This document shows, piece after piece, positions 1-13,479 of a stretch of 64,000 nucleotides of DNA. The translations under genes were made by a program, and so were the position numbers. Positions within the stretch are counted from its first letter, which is position 1. Each line of letters opens with the position of its first letter. The stretch comes from Hofstenia miamia (lineage: Eukaryota > Xenacoelomorpha > Acoela > Hofsteniidae), in contig CABFPE010000356.1 of the NCBI GenBank assembly GCA_900660155.1, forward strand, positions 260,963 through 324,962, read 5' to 3'. The notes under the pieces were generated by a model. It ran no database searches, was not told where the DNA came from, and saw nothing but the letters and a program-made list of their open reading frames with translations.

Positions 1-340
1 AGACAGGTACAGAGAAGTTAGAGGCAAAATACGCGTTGAACAGATCAGCTTTCTCCAGCTCAGAGTGAGCAGAAAGAAGGTTCCATCTCAAATTGGGGAG
101 CTCAGGCTTGGAATGAAGAGAACGCAGGAAGGAATAAGAGTCTTGAAGAGAACCGGACGACAAGCTGGACAGAAAAGAGACTTTGTCAAGTTCCATAAAA
201 TTGATAACATCTTCTGTGAGAGAAGCAAGCTTCGGAGTAGCAGTAGTACCAGAATGGCGTATAAGTTGACACCCTATCTGACTCAAATTGCTATGGCGTA
301 CCAGTAGTTGTTGAATACCATTTCCTTAGCTAAGCCTCGT
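1..340 (-). mobile_element. LINE fragment, linker between endonuclease and reverse transcriptase
   Basis: Read on the minus strand, about 100 codons stay open from near 325 to the window edge. They end in SELEKADLFNAYFASNFSV, the linker motif found just before the reverse transcriptase in CR1/jockey-type non-LTR retrotransposons. Upstream, near 310-330, GNGIQQLLVRH resembles the end of the apurinic-type endonuclease domain. The open frame runs off the left edge, so the reverse transcriptase should lie outside the window. An in-frame stop lies about 325-330, so the endonuclease side is decayed or truncated. It is a piece of a mobile element, not a host gene. The family assignment rests on motif recognition only. 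Confidence 0.75.
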
Positions 341-584
341 ATCTGGTGGCCACGAAAATGACACTTTGCACTATCACTGTCTTTCGAGAATTCAGTTTGG
401 CTGACACATTCGATTCGTGCGCTTTCACTTCATGTTATGGAAAAAGGATTACGATGTCCACCCCTCATCAATGGAGCACAACATTAACTTCGAAAAGAAT
501 TCGTACGATGACCATTTGAATGGTGAAAATGGGACTTTGTGTTTGATCAATCTCATGTTGAGTAGAATTACTAGTGCCTACTAT

Positions 585-617
<33 letters not shown>

Positions 618-2293
618 TATATATATAAATACCCAATGTCATGTCATATACTTTTGATTTGCGATAGTTTTCTCGAAGCTTAATTTGCTAGAATGCATGC
701 CATAAAAAACATCGCCGCCGTATAAGTCGAGGATGGATTTCTAAGTCTAAAATTTGTCGTAAATTTTCGACTTATCCGGAATTTAGGATATGGAATGCCT
801 TTGCTAATAATCGATATTCTTCATTATTTAAATCATCTACATTTAGCCCAAAATTATATTCAGGTACTATTTAGTATTCAAAATATTTTACTTCATCGAA
901 AAGCTTGCCTAAAATTACTTTAAATAGTATTCAGTGTTTTCAATTCTTTTCGACTCATTACACATGGCTGGTCCTCTAACGAATATTTGGAAACTGATAT
1001 GGTTATGGAAATTTATTTGCAAGAATCTAGATAAATTCCTGGTATTTTCGTAATACCTGTTCAATTTGAGGACAATTGTGCGACATTTTCAAACTAAATA
1101 CAAGGGAGCGAGTTTAGAACAAATTCAACGGATCCATTGAAAATTGGTGGCGTTCATGCATTTTGCAAATTACAATTGTTAAATTTGTTAATTTTTTATG
1201 TTTGGGAAAAGTTGATCATTCCGTGTTAAGATCCCGACACAATATACTTTTTGGAGAGAAACGCAAAAAGTGGAAATTACCTTGTTAACATGATACCATT
1301 TCCATATTTCTATAATCAAGGAAATGCGCCCAATTCATGTCCCTATTCATATTCGGTTGTGAAAGTCTAGAACTGAGCATATAGCACAACATCGAAATAG
1401 CAATGTTAACGACACAATTTCCAGATAACATTTAGAAATCAAGAACTTGCATTTGGAAATACCAATTTTACAATTAGAAATAGTCAATCATCATATAGAA
1501 AGAAAAAAGACACTTAGAATTTAGCATTTATCAATTAGAAAACGTCAATATTTATTTAAAAATCAAAACTCATTTACACATCAAAGTTTACAGTTAGAAT
1601 TTGTCAAACAATCAGAAAGCCTCAATTAATGTTTATAAGTAAACATCGACTGAAAGTGCAATAAATAGGAATGTTGGAAAACGGAATTTCAATCTTCAGT
1701 TATATTGCTATTCTCAACAAAGGCATGTTGTGGAGGCACAGCCTTAATATGATGCGCCCCTCGGACTTTTAATTCCTTTGATCTCAGAGGTGACATAGTT
1801 CCCACACTCTGATTAACCCGGTCTTTAGGCTGGATCCCGTATTAATAATTTTAGTTTTTCAAGCGTTCCAATTACACATACAACCCTCTTTTCCTACCGG
1901 ATAGGGAAGAGAATTTTAAAAATATTTGGCATATTGCCCAATCGTGATATTAGAGTATTATAAAATACCAGCGTGCATGCCTGTTGAACGCAGCCCTAAA
2001 TGTATATCGACAGCGAAAGCCCCCATCCAAAAACCATTTCTCAATCAGCAAACCTTTCGGCCCAAGGGGCGGATTCAGAAAAAAATGATGGGGAGGTATG
2101 AACTGATAATTTACCCCATTTTTCTCACAAATGCGTACATGATTACATATACTAAACATAAATGTATTGCATGTTGTATGTAAATTAGCACATAATATTT
2201 TCGAAAATTTGACTGTTTTCCTTGTGAACCCTATTTGTACTACTGTTACTTTTTAGTAATAAATAATTTGTCCATATTTTTTTGTATTTTTAA
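341..2293. other. non-coding stretch, no gene seen
   Basis: AT-rich DNA. Between about 1435 and 1620 a short word like CAATTAGAAA recurs several times in degenerate form, suggesting worn tandem or slipped sequence. Between about 1720 and 2100 the GC content rises, and an imperfect hairpin lies at about 1891-1916. I do not recognise this GC-richer block. It may be a transposon remnant. Confidence 0.5.
584..627. repeat. (TA)n microsatellite
   Basis: Simple alternation of T and A with one phase slip. The small open frame that runs into it (417-611) is not supported as a gene. Confidence 0.95.
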
Positions 2294-2520
2294 GCAAGCC
2301 TGTTAAGAAATAGTGAAAACCTTTACATGGACACATCTATAGCGTTGGGCGCACTCATGCAAGGATGAAGATTTGTGCTAAAACATATACTTGTGCTTGA
2401 AGTACATGCAAATAAGATTTTCTTCCAATGAGAAGTCTCGATTTTTGTGAAAATATTCAAATTGTATTCAGATAATGTCCATGAGAACAATATTTTGTTT
2501 TCTAAAGAAAAACTAATTTC
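2294..2520 (+). repeat. dispersed repeat family, first copy
   Basis: The segment starting AAGCCTGTTAAGAAATA and continuing through CTCATGCAAGGATGAAGA and ACATGCAAATAAGA is shared with copies at about 31918-32170, 34296-34416 and 35087-35330. Similarity is patchy but collinear over about 230 bases. No coding potential is seen. It is part of the longer repeat unit described at 31372-33258. Confidence 0.75.
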
Positions 2521-5500
2521 TGTATCGGCGCGTATTAGTTCGTGAGTTATTATTTGGGGAAACTATCATAGATATTGAAAAGATCTCAGTAGAATTGGGA
2601 TTAAGTGTAAGCATTGCATTGCTGTTTAAATTTTAGACAAAAACAATTTACGGGGTTCCAAGCAACGTGCTATAATCTTGAAACGAAACTTTAAAACACC
2701 ATACAAAAAATGAATTTAGGGCATGATGCTATTCATAACATGCACATGTTTTTGAAATTTATTTATAGCAGCTTTAGCGGCACGATAGACCTATCAATCC
2801 ATCAAAATTTTGTAAATTGATATGATTTGAAAGTAATTTTCTAAAAGCAGTGAGAACTATTTCAATTTAAAATATGCGGGTTGCACAAAAGAAACAAAAA
2901 ATGCGGGTGTTTCATGATGATTGCGATAATCTTGGAAATTCGAATGTCTGCATTTCCATACCATAACAAAATAATTTTTTGCAATGTATTCATCTTTTCT
3001 AGGAGCAATATAAATGATATATGATAAATATTCATAAAATACAATTATTTTCTAAAAATATATTTGCATATCTGAATTTGTATAAAGGTAAGCATGGCAA
3101 TATATGAAGTAGCTAGTGTGCTAATACTTTTGGACAAAGAAAGATGTAATCCAAGCGAACTTACGTCTCAAGTTCGGTCAAGTTGGTCAATAAGTGGACT
3201 ATTCTGTTTGTATGTGGAAGAACCCGAAGGCATTAGACAGCACTGTTTTGTGGATTCCTAATTTTATGACACTTTGCTGTACAGAAGCCAACCGCTTACT
3301 GCAATCGGATTAAATAATGTCTTGCATCACAATTTATATGAAAGCAAGATTCCGCTTGATATGAAAGATTTATGAGAAAATTTTGACAATTACCATTAGC
3401 TGTTTATGTGATTTGTAGTTGTTAAACATGTTTTTGCTATTTAAGCTGCATATTTTTGTCCATTCTTTAGAACCACTCATTAAAGATGTGACCTCAATAC
3501 AATATATGTAAATGCTCTATTATAGGCATTGGCAAACATTTAATTCAAAGACTACATATTTAAAATTTTTGCAATTGGCATTTTAATGTCATGCTATGAC
3601 GATCAGAATTACATCTATTAAATATTCTTGCACAAATCAGATGATATCACTTACTGTAATTATAAAATATGCGTAATGGTAAATTGATAGTTTTTTGGAG
3701 AAGAGGCGTATTCTCATTTGGGGCGAGGTGTTTACAATTCGCACATCTGAAATTTTGGTAATAAATATTTTCGAAATTCGTTCAATTAAAACATTGATGT
3801 TTATAACAATTTGAAAATATATAATTGCTGATATAGTTTAAAATGTATATTGGCGTTGAAATACATTACAATTGTGCTCAACTGTGCCGATAATTCAAAT
3901 ATATTACAATTATACATGCTTTTAAAATCTATTAACTAACATTTTCGATTTTTTGATCCATATTGTCATATATACAATTGATCTAATGTGGTCAGCTCAT
4001 TTATCACCTTTCGAAATACATATTCATATGATAAATTCATACATTTAAGTCAATATAACCTATCCAATAGTGTTTCAAGAAGCAATGTGTGCATTGAAAT
4101 TACCGCACACGATCAAATTAAGCGCAGCTGGTAGAATTACATCACAGAATTTTGGCTGAACGTTGCTGGAAATAATGTTTGATATGCTTCAGCATTTTTC
4201 TACTTTTCGAAACACTTCAAAATACTAAAATTTGCTAATAAAGTAACCATTACTTAATTATGATAAGTTTACCAACATTCATTTTTCGTTTTATACATAT
4301 GTATTGCAAAAAATTATTTTTAAACTTTCAATAAAATTCCATAGGAATTTGAAAGAAACATTGAAAAATAAGCTTTTGTGTAAAAATTGGACAGGCCATT
4401 AATAATATAGAACCTCCTTATGGGTGCTTTATTAAATACACAATTCACTGCATGTCATTGTACAACCTAAGAAAACTTGTTTTTCCGCTCTAATCTGTCA
4501 TCACAGGGTCAATGCTTTAAAATTTTTTATAAAATATAAATTTTCTTGAATTAAGAGGAGTTAAACGCAGTGATCAATTTAACTTTACGTCACTTTTTTA
4601 AAAAAAAAGTTATCAACAAAAGAAAGACATTTCCTGGGTTAGTTTTTCAAGCTGAATACACTGACATCGCCAAAATTTGGAAAAAATCAAAATTAAAAAA
4701 GTTACGGTAGATTTAAATTTCTACGAATTTATCGTTCATATTTTCACAAAATAACAACAATTCTATATTTCTAACTAACCGAATCACTAAAATACATATA
4801 AATATTCATAAAATAAATACTAGTGTATTAAAACAGTCTTCAAACATTAAGCAATGATAGCTTATTTATTAAATTAAAACCAGCTTCAATCGCACTGCAT
4901 TAAACAGTGTTTGAAACATCATTTGCTTGAAGGATTCCAACAGTGAACACAAACTCTTAATAAATTTTTATCGAAATTTAATATTTCTATTGGTTTGTGA
5001 TTTGCAAGTGTATTACTTCAATGTCACACTTTGAATCAAAATATAGTTTTTTCCTACTGCACATTAGGCAATTTGACATACGCTAAGCCACTTCTTTGGA
5101 GGAGTAAATACCCGCTCAAATAAAGAATTCTTTGATGAAACAGTGCTGAGCTTTGAGAAAATTAAAAGCATGACGGACATATTGCTTGCTTTTTGCTTAG
5201 GGAGAGAATGCATACGCCACATTCCCCTTCTGTGATCTGCCACTGTTTCGGCTTATAATTCAGACTAGCTTTTTCCTCCGATAAAGTGCTATAGGTCAGG
5301 TCTCATTTTATGCACATTTTGAAAAGAAAACCAGTAAGAAATACACTAAACTAGATATCTAAAAATTCTATAACTCACTTATTAAATAATATTAATGCAT
5401 TAAAAGTTAAAAACTCAACTCAATATCAGTACAATATTTAAATTTCAAATGAAAAGCTATCGTAAATGTCTACGACAAACACTTTTTGTCAAATATGCTT

Positions 5501-6999
5501 AAGACTTGCAGTCCAGTATTACTTCTTCTATTTTCATTAAAATTTAGGGCAACATCAAAAATTACTAGAAGCACTATTTCAATGAAATTGTTACTATGTA
5601 TTTCAATCAATAAAGTCTGCTGCTTAAACTGTATTTTGACTATGTTTTATTTAGTTTAAATCTCTAAAATTGAGAATTGCAGTTGCAGGTAAGTAAATAA
5701 TTGCTATAACCATGAATGATAACTGTTGCTTTTTTGAATTGAATAGATATTTAGTAGTCCACCCAGATTTTCCTTGTATCTATAATAGAAGCTTAAGCAT
5801 TTAGCTAACATACCTTTGTATGTTGTATATTTTGCAATATATGGCTAATTTTTAAAAATTAATTTGTTTGTGTCCTACTTATATATTTATTCTGTTCTAA
5901 TAATGTTTATTCCGGCTAGCTCATAAATTTTTTCAAAAGTACTTTGTAGTCCATTGTGTACAACTTCAAGACATTGTAATTTTACATTTGAATAAATAAA
6001 TGTATATCATTTATTGTGACTTCATATCAATACAGTTCAAAGCATTCAATCTGTAAATTTTGTTCATATTTTTTCTAACTGCAGTATTATTCATATCATT
6101 CATATTTATGATATATCTGAATTAAAATAATATGACAGGACCAGATTTGATCATCGCTGTTTTTAATTTAACCCATGTCTAAAGGCATCATTAAAAACTA
6201 AAAACTGTTAGAGACAAGATTTCAATAAAATTGTAGTTATATATTATAGTTAATTAATGTATTTCAATAAGTTTTCATATTTGCATTCAATAGGGTTTAG
6301 AAGTTCTCTGAAATCTGTTTAGAACTAAAATAAAATTGCTAATTCAGGATTTATATATACTGTTGTATTTTGTATTCTAGTAATGAAGAAAATGTTAATT
6401 TATTTCTGTGTCTGAATACATTAATTCATTCATATATTCAATTCTAATTTCAATGTACTTGTGCCTATGATTATCTTTAGGTTTTGTTGACTTCAAACTT
6501 GGGTGAAGTGAAAATAGAAGATGTGATACAGAACTGTTTTGCATTAAAAATATACCTTGCAATCTACAGGTAAATCCATGCAATACATAATTTGATTTTC
6601 ATAAAATATCATATGAAAAAATTGCATTCTATTGCAAACAAAGACCAACTATAAAATACTTAATGCACATTGGGTAGAAAAATACAATGTTGCTTCTAAA
6701 GTGCCAAAGACAAATTGCCTGTCCTAGTTGGTTACTTTCAATACAAAATTTTTTAGATATTTTTTTTTGGTTTGATTAAAGTTTTTGGAATACTTAGGGT
6801 ACTAATGTAACAGCTTCATTTGTGTACTGTCAGTGATTGTCATCAAATGACTTTATAATGACAAGAACAGTATGTGAAGAAGTCATTTCTTAGATGATAT
6901 TTTTACAATCAGATTGCCAACATTAGGAATATATTGCATCCCAGTTTATTTAAAAACTGATTTGTTTAGGTTTTCTCTCTTGTCTTCTGTGGAACACAT
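2521..6999. other. AT-rich non-coding stretch
   Basis: I see no gene, RNA gene or transposon here. Open frames are short and of random composition. A stretch at about 5128-5214 reads open for nearly 30 codons with a protein-like composition but matches nothing I know. The right end at 7000 is set by the start of an inverted LTR. Confidence 0.5.
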
Positions 7000-7247
7000 T
7001 GTAGAATCAGGGGCTGGAACTAGAACAGCACTGAGGAACTTAATGTCAATGCAGAAGGTTGCAATAGCAATCATCTGGTAGTGACCATGATTCTAGTTAG
7101 CAAATAGAAAACATCAATAATTTGTCCACATAACTAGTAACTGTTTAGAAAGAAAGTGTCCAGGACAACCAATTTGTATGGCTTCCAGTCAAACTGCTAT
7201 TCCAAAGAGAGAAGTTCGTAAACCTGCTTGAACATTTTTTTATTTAT
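7000..7247 (-). repeat. left part of an old inverted LTR, split by a later insertion
   Basis: From TGTAGAATCAGGGGC onward this matches the reverse complement of the 3' end of the LTRs at 7248-8213 and 17003-17900, though clearly diverged. Its continuation is found immediately after the downstream LTR, at 17901-18502. The two parts together make one LTR of about 850 bases, close to the family length. I see neither a primer-binding site nor a polypurine tract next to it, so it is probably a solo LTR older than the element that splits it. Confidence 0.8.
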
Positions 7248-8213
7248 TGTGTAGAGTCACTCAGGGCACCCCCTTTATTTTTAATTCAATTATTTCACAC
7301 TCTAATGAATTGGTGCTAATTTTACATTCTATTTTAGTAATTTGTCTATTTTCGAGTGTAGATTTACAATACATTTAATTGGTGTCCCCTCAAATTATAA
7401 AAACATGTGATTGCTCATTTGATTTGCAAGGGAATTCATGTGACAACTTTGTCAACAGATTACCAGTAATTATTTACTGATTTTTATATAAAAAGTAGGG
7501 AAGACATTGTAGCTGAGCCCAATAAAAGTTTCATCTCACTTGGACATTGTTACTTTTTCTTTCTTAATAAATTACTAAAAAAACCATTTTAGGTGTTATT
7601 GATTTGGGAGTTACTCTGCTGTACTAGGAGGGATAATTAGCCCTTTGACAGTTGGCAGCCCATATTGTGGTCACTTTAAGGCTAAGTATACATGTAGGGA
7701 ATAACAACTTCTACTTCAATTGTTTTCATACATGCACTTAACATCACACTATGCAAATAAAATATGCTGTTGGCCAATGAGAATGCATGGTAACTACATG
7801 CCTTTGTTTTATTATGTACATGAGCTGAGATAATAGAACACTGAGCTAAATTGTTTATTTGAGCTAGAAATTAATACTTGAGACACATAATCAGCACCTT
7901 GGCAAGTCAGGATGGCTTTCTTGATATGGCTTCTTTGTGATGCCATGTGAATTGGTTGCTATATGGAATGCTTTCTCAGTGGTTAGTTTCAGTTTTTCTT
8001 TAATGTTCTTCTTTTCTGTTAAAATGTGGGTCAATCTCTGTGATAGCTATCTTTGGAACCTTCAGAAGAACCTAAGAGTTACCTTCTTTAATGTTCTTCT
8101 TTTTCTGTTAAAATGTGGGTCACTCTCTGTGATAGCTATCTTTGAAACCTTCAGAAGAACCTAAGAGTTACCCAGTACTGCTGGAGGTGTGAGAGTGCCC
8201 CTGTGATTCTACA
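7248..8213 (+). repeat. 5' LTR (966 bp)
   Basis: Begins TGTGTAGAGTCACTC and ends GATTCTACA, the usual TGT...ACA ends, directly before the primer-binding site. The first 640 bases are nearly identical to the 3' LTR, while the last part is clearly more different. A direct duplication of about 86 bases (about 7995-8166) explains why it is longer than the 3' LTR. A polyadenylation-type AATAAA within CCCAATAAAAGTTTC lies near 7521. Confidence 0.92.
7995..8166 (+). repeat. tandem duplication inside the 5' LTR
   Basis: Two adjacent copies of a unit of about 86 bases. Each contains CTTTAATGTTCTTC, AAAATGTGGGTCA and CAGAAGAACCTAAGAGTTAC. The 3' LTR of the same element and the LTR at 24114-25002 have only one unit. 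Confidence 0.9.
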
Positions 8214-8233
8214 TGGTGACCCTGACGTGATTC
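8214..8233 (+). promoter_or_regulatory. primer-binding site, tRNA-Trp type
   Basis: Directly after the 5' LTR lies TGGTGACCCTGACGTGAT. This is complementary to the 3' end of animal tRNA-Trp including the CCA, apart from one position as I recall that tRNA. Priming by tRNA-Trp is known for the CsRn1 group of Ty3/gypsy elements and is the main reason for that placement. Confidence 0.82.
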
Positions 8234-8590
8234 AGAACTGTTCTTGTTGTTTTACCATATTTAGTTTTGTTTTTCCATTTGGTGTGAGTCAGCCAGGATG
8301 GATTTCTCCTGACTGTGAATCTATTTCTCCACCAATTGATGCATAATGCTACCTCTTACATTATTTTCACTTTGCAATTCTGTGATCTGAAGCTGTTACC
8401 AAAACCTGGTTGTTTTTACTTGTTCTTGGTTGTTACATTGTTGTTGTCTCATTGTTCTAGTAATTGGAATGATTACTGTACCCTACACTTTGCTGCTTAC
8501 TGTCAGCTGTTATTTGTTTCTCCTAATCAGTTGGATGTCTTCTCCCAAGTTGTTGTAATTGTTTTTCTGAATTCTTCTTACTTTTTCTGA

Positions 8591-10190
8591 ATGGACTTTA
8601 GTAGTTTGTCTCATAATGGGACATCCACTCAGGGTTTCCCCAGTGTGAGCACTAGCAGCCTGAATGTTGCTCCCCACACCACTGGACTTAATTCATTTGT
8701 TTTTCGTTTTTCTTTTGATCCCTATTTGATTTGTCTGCAGACACCACTGTCTCCAGAGCCCCAAAACACTGAAATTGAGCTGCTTTGAACTGCCCTTGCT
8801 GAACAAACTAGTTGATGCATTGCTTGGGAGCAACACCTAGATTTGCTTCAAGCCACAATGAAAGAACAAACCTGTGATGCTCAGTTGAGAGAGAGATGTT
8901 TAATTGATTCAATCAGTGCTTTGGAAATTCAACTCCAAACCCTGTCAACTCCTCCACCTACATCCCTGCTGAGGCAGAGTAGCCCACCTTGCTTTTCACC
9001 CTCTCAATTTGGCTTTCCAAGTATGTAACTCACAGTGTTTTACAAGACATTTTGGACAATTTTTCTGAATGCCTTTCTGGACAAATTTCTGAAATGATTT
9101 CTGCTCACCTTTTGGGCAGGCCAATTGTCACTACCTCTAAACCATTGACGCCTCAATTCATTACCCCTGTCACTTCATTTACAACTTGAGAGCCCACCTT
9201 TACACAGTCAGCTTTGAGCCAAGTTTCTACATTAACCACAGTTTCTGCTCCAATTTCATATGCACTGAGTGTGACCATTTTGCATCCTGCACCTGCAAAC
9301 ACTTGTGTTACCCCACTGTCATAACTCTGATTACTCCCCCACAGTAAACTGATCTTTCTATGTCCACTATGAAGAGTGGACCATGGTTTTTCAAGTTGAT
9401 TCTACCTACAACTGCTATTGAGAATGAAACCATTAATATATTTAATCGCCACTCTGTTCTTCCCAAGTTCACCAGAAAGATTAATGAGATCTCACAGTCA
9501 TTTGAAGAATGGCTCTTTCTATTCAAACTAACTATGAAGTAGTATAAAGCTACCCAGGACACTGTAGTCACTCAGTTTCCTACTTATTTACAAGGTCTTG
9601 AGTACAATCAGTATATGATGCTAGACTGATGTAAAAACCAACTATCAACTTCTCATCAGATATTTTGAGGACCATTATAAGGTGCCTCACATCAAACACC
9701 AATATAAGAACCTGTTATTTGATCTCTCATTTAAAGCTGGCAATGATGTCCACTTGTACATCACACAAGTAGAAAGGTTGTTCTGTCTGAGCAAACTGAC
9801 TCCAGAGTACTCAAGGCACATTCTTTTCTCCTATGTTTGTAGAGGCTTCCCTTCAAATATATGCAGTTGCCTTGAACTCAAGTGTGATCCTGAAGATGAT
9901 CTTAATCAGATTATTTGTAAAACCATCAGTATTGTATACATGCTACATAATACATCACACATTGACAAGGATGCCAGAGAGCTTAAGATTGGTCACCTGA
10001 CTCTGAAATCTCCCATCACTTCAAGCACCTCCACTTGAAAGCCAAAGTTTGATCAAGAGCAGACATGCTGTCTTCATTGTGGTCAGAAGGGCCACACTGA
10101 ATCCTAATACCATGCTGTGATTCATTTGGTTGCTGATGGTGATGATTTCATATTTGATGAACTGGAAATGGAAGAGTGCCCTTCTGATTC
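8591..10190 (+). pseudogene. gag-like region of the LTR element (fossil)
   Basis: Region between the primer-binding site and protease. Recognisable traces are a capsid-like stretch at about 9360-10030 (with FEEWLFLFKLTM and SRHILFSYVCRGFPS) and a CCHC zinc-knuckle-like segment near 10064-10110 (CLHCGQKGH). Known role of the family: capsid and RNA packaging. The reading frame is broken. The first part, rich in Ser, Thr and Pro, is assigned by position only. Confidence 0.75.
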
Positions 10191-10269
10191 ACCCATCAGC
10201 TCTGGTGATCTGTTAAACTAGATGGAGCACTGCCTCCTAGAAAATGTGCACACAACATCCTGATAATCA

Positions 10270-13200
10270 CTTCATTGTTGCATACTAACATTATCCCTGT
10301 GGATATAAATGGATCTTTAATTAATGTCACTATTGACACCAGGGCCTCCACCTCCATTGTAAGTGACACTTGTTGCTCTAAGTTGTGTTGTCACAAAAAG
10401 ATTTACTTCCATCTACCACTCACCTGTTGGATGCTTCTGGGAATTCATTGTCTTTGAAAGGTCATGTGCCAAACTTGGAGCTACACATTTGGCAGGAGTT
10501 GTTTGTTGTTGATTTAATTGTTATTGATACCTGCAATCAGCCACTTCCATATGATATAATTCTGGGAAATGATTTTCTTGAGCAGAATTCATGTATCATC
10601 AATTACAGAAACAATACAATTTCTATATGCAAAAGTGAATGCCAGCAGGAATTCACCACTGTTCCTGAACAGGATAGTTTGTTAAGTTTTTCTGAGATGG
10701 TTATTGTCAAGCCTCCACATATACTGGTAATGTTATGATCTCTGGATTTAAGAGAAAAAATTTCACTGGAATCAACTTCTCCCCTGACCTGTGTCACATC
10801 TCTAAAGGAAGAATGCACATTACCATCCTAAACAGTTCTAGTTCATTTGTTGAGATAGACCCTTTTCAATTGAAACTCATAGCATCTCCAGTACATCTGG
10901 AATTCCAGGCAGCTGCCTGCCTACCAATACTAACTACTATTCACAATCTGGTGGAACCAAATGATACTGTCCAGATGCCTCTTGTCAATGAACAGACTCA
11001 TCCACACCTTAGCTCTCAAATGCATGAAACCCTTTCTCATCTGCTTCAGCAGCATCACAAGGTTTTCAACTATGGTTCAATCAGCATTGGTAAGGCTGTT
11101 GGCAAACAACACTTCATTGTAACTAAGAACAATCATCCAATTTCCTTTCCATTAGGAGAATCCCAGAAAACCTCTGAGAAGAATATGAACACATCTTAAG
11201 TGATCTAATCAAAAGTGGTATTATTCAGGCTAGTAATAGGCTGTATGCATCACCAACTGTTTTCATTAAACAGGGAGATAAGTACTGCCTTTGTGTGGAT
11301 TTCCAGAAGTTGAACAATGTCACAGTCAATGAGGCATATCTGCTCCCTCAGATCAAGGATCTTCTCTATGACACTAGTTGTTACAAATTGTTTACCTGCC
11401 TTGATTTGTGCAAGGCCTATTGGCAGGTGCCCATGAAGCCCACTGACATCCCAAGGACTGCCTTAATTAATCTGTACAGTCCCTTCAAGTGGAGGTATAT
11501 GGCTTTTGGCTCAGCAATGACCCTGTGACATTTCAGCACTATGTCACCTGTGTGCTTAGGAATGGCACCAATGTGCTCAAGTTGAGCATAACAGCCTATA
11601 TGGATGATATTCTTGTTACTGGAAATACCTTTTCAGAACACCTGGAAAGACTGGGGCAAACTATCTATCAAAAATGATGCTAAAGATCATCTTGAGCATA
11701 TAGAGACTCTGTGATCTCACAAGGATGTACAGCACCTGATGGGCTTGTGAATCAAACCAAGCACATCTCTAACTTACTAAGGAAGAATGTGGAATTCTGC
11801 TGGACCTGAGCAGAACAGGAGGAAATTGACTCCATTAAGCTAGAGTTGAGACAGATATCCAGTCTCAATACACCTGATTATTCAAAGGAATTTCTTGTTG
11901 ACTGTGACGCTAGTTCTGTCACAATCAGTGGTGTACTGAGCCAGATCATTAATGGTAGAGAGAGTCCAGTACAGTATTTCAGTCAGAAGCTTAGAAATGC
12001 CAAATTAAATTATTGTGCTATGAAGTCTGAGATGCTAGCACTTGTTGAGAGTCTTAAGAAGTTTTGCTTTTTTATCCTAAGCCACAAGTTTACCATGTAC
12101 ACAGATAACTCTGTGCTAGCATTGCTAAAGAAATTTTCTGGGTACAAGTCAAACATAGTCACCAGTGTATTGAGTACTTGAATGACTTCTCATTTACCAT
12201 CAAAGCACCATCTGGGGAGACTACACCTTAACATGGACTAGTGGACCACACTCCCCAGTTATGAACAAGACCTCAGCAAAAAAAACTCCTTTCAGATTTA
12301 TTCCAACCAGTGAGTATGAACAGCTTCCTGACGTAAATGCTAATAGACATAGGAAAGCTATCCTCCTCATCCTTGTTAAGGAGGAAATTTCTGAAGAGGA
12401 GATTGTAGAACATCAGAAACATGACAAAATTTTGTCAGAGATTATAGCTAAGTTGAAAGACACAAAACTGCATTTTGAGTTCTGTTGCCAGTTGCTACTT
12501 CCAACACTACAACTGGAAGCTGAATGATGCCAGATTACTTTATAATCAAAGTTGAAACAACAGGTTGGCAGTCCCCAAATATTTTCAGTGATACTTAGTT
12601 CAGAAGATCCACAAACATGGCCATCTAGGCATCATCCAGACCAAGAGAACTTTTAATGCACAATAGGTGACTATCAGTGTCCACACCACCATCTAAGATG
12701 TCATTTACAAGTTTGAAACCTGAATTCTTCAAGGAATAGGACACTTCCCCTGAGCAACAAGCTGAATTGCACAGTTGCACTGCTGTGAGAATAAATGAAG
12801 TGGTGCACATGGATTTGGAAAAACTTTCATGTGATGATGAGGGTTTTCAATAGCTTCTTGTCCTAATCAACCACTACTCAAAGTATGCTAGACTCATTCC
12901 CCTTGATAGCACCACTGCCAAGGTGATCAGTGAAAAGTTAGTCAAGGAATGGATTTTTAAGTTCAGGCCTATGGAATGGTTGGTGTCTGACTGTGGCCCA
13001 CAGTTTGAGAACAGCTTGATGGAAACTCTTATGAGAGAGTTAGAGGTTGTACATGACTTCACTACTGCTTACTACAGTTGAATGGTGTCATCAATGGGTT
13101 AAATCATACTGCCATTAAATTAATTAGAGCTCAGGCTGCTGGCCATAACTGGAAGCAAGAGATAGAGGCTGTGCAATTCTTCTACAACACTGCTGTCCAT

Positions 13201-13320
13201 TCTACCACCAAAGTCAGCCCATTTAGAGCCATGTTTGTCTGTGAAGCAAGCATACTGCTCTCAATCATGTTTCCAAACTACAATGAGCCCACTCTAGAAA
13301 ACTTTGTAAATTGAATGTTA
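10270..13320 (+). pseudogene. pol region: protease, reverse transcriptase, RNase H, integrase (fossil)
   Basis: An aspartic-protease-like segment lies at about 10275-10600 (VDINGSLINVTIDT, then ILGNDFLEQ). Reverse transcriptase is at about 10900-11690, with FTCLDLCKAYWQVPM and the catalytic YMDD box at 11597-11608. RNase H is at about 11846-12180 (LVDCDASS, MYTDNSVLALL). Integrase is at about 12340-13320, with the linker to its core, WLVSDCGPQFENSL near 12980-13020 and FYNTAVHSTTKVSPFRAMF near 13180-13230. Protease, reverse transcriptase, RNase H then integrase is the Ty3/gypsy order. The region is broken in many places and is a fossil. Confidence 0.93.
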
Positions 13321-13479
13321 CATGAATTTCAAGAGGTACACCTTACCATCTATAGGAACACCAATCAATCAGTCATTTGCCAAAAATGAAATTTTAATAG
13401 GAAGCTATATGGTGAGCTGCACAAAGAAGGAGACAAAGACTTTGCATATTTTCTTCATCAAGTCACCAACACTAATCAG

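Noticed and set aside
417-611. Open frame of 64 codons
   Set aside because: It ends inside a TA microsatellite (YIYIYI tail) and has no homology that I recognise.
1720-2110. GC-richer block as an RNA gene
   Set aside because: I could not fold it into a tRNA or match any rRNA or snRNA core. One small hairpin alone is not enough. CAAGGGGCGGATTCAG near 2055 resembles a MITE end, but no partner end was found.
5128-5214. Possible short coding exon (KEFFDETVLSFEKIKSM)
   Set aside because: Fewer than 30 codons, no supporting splice or homology evidence.
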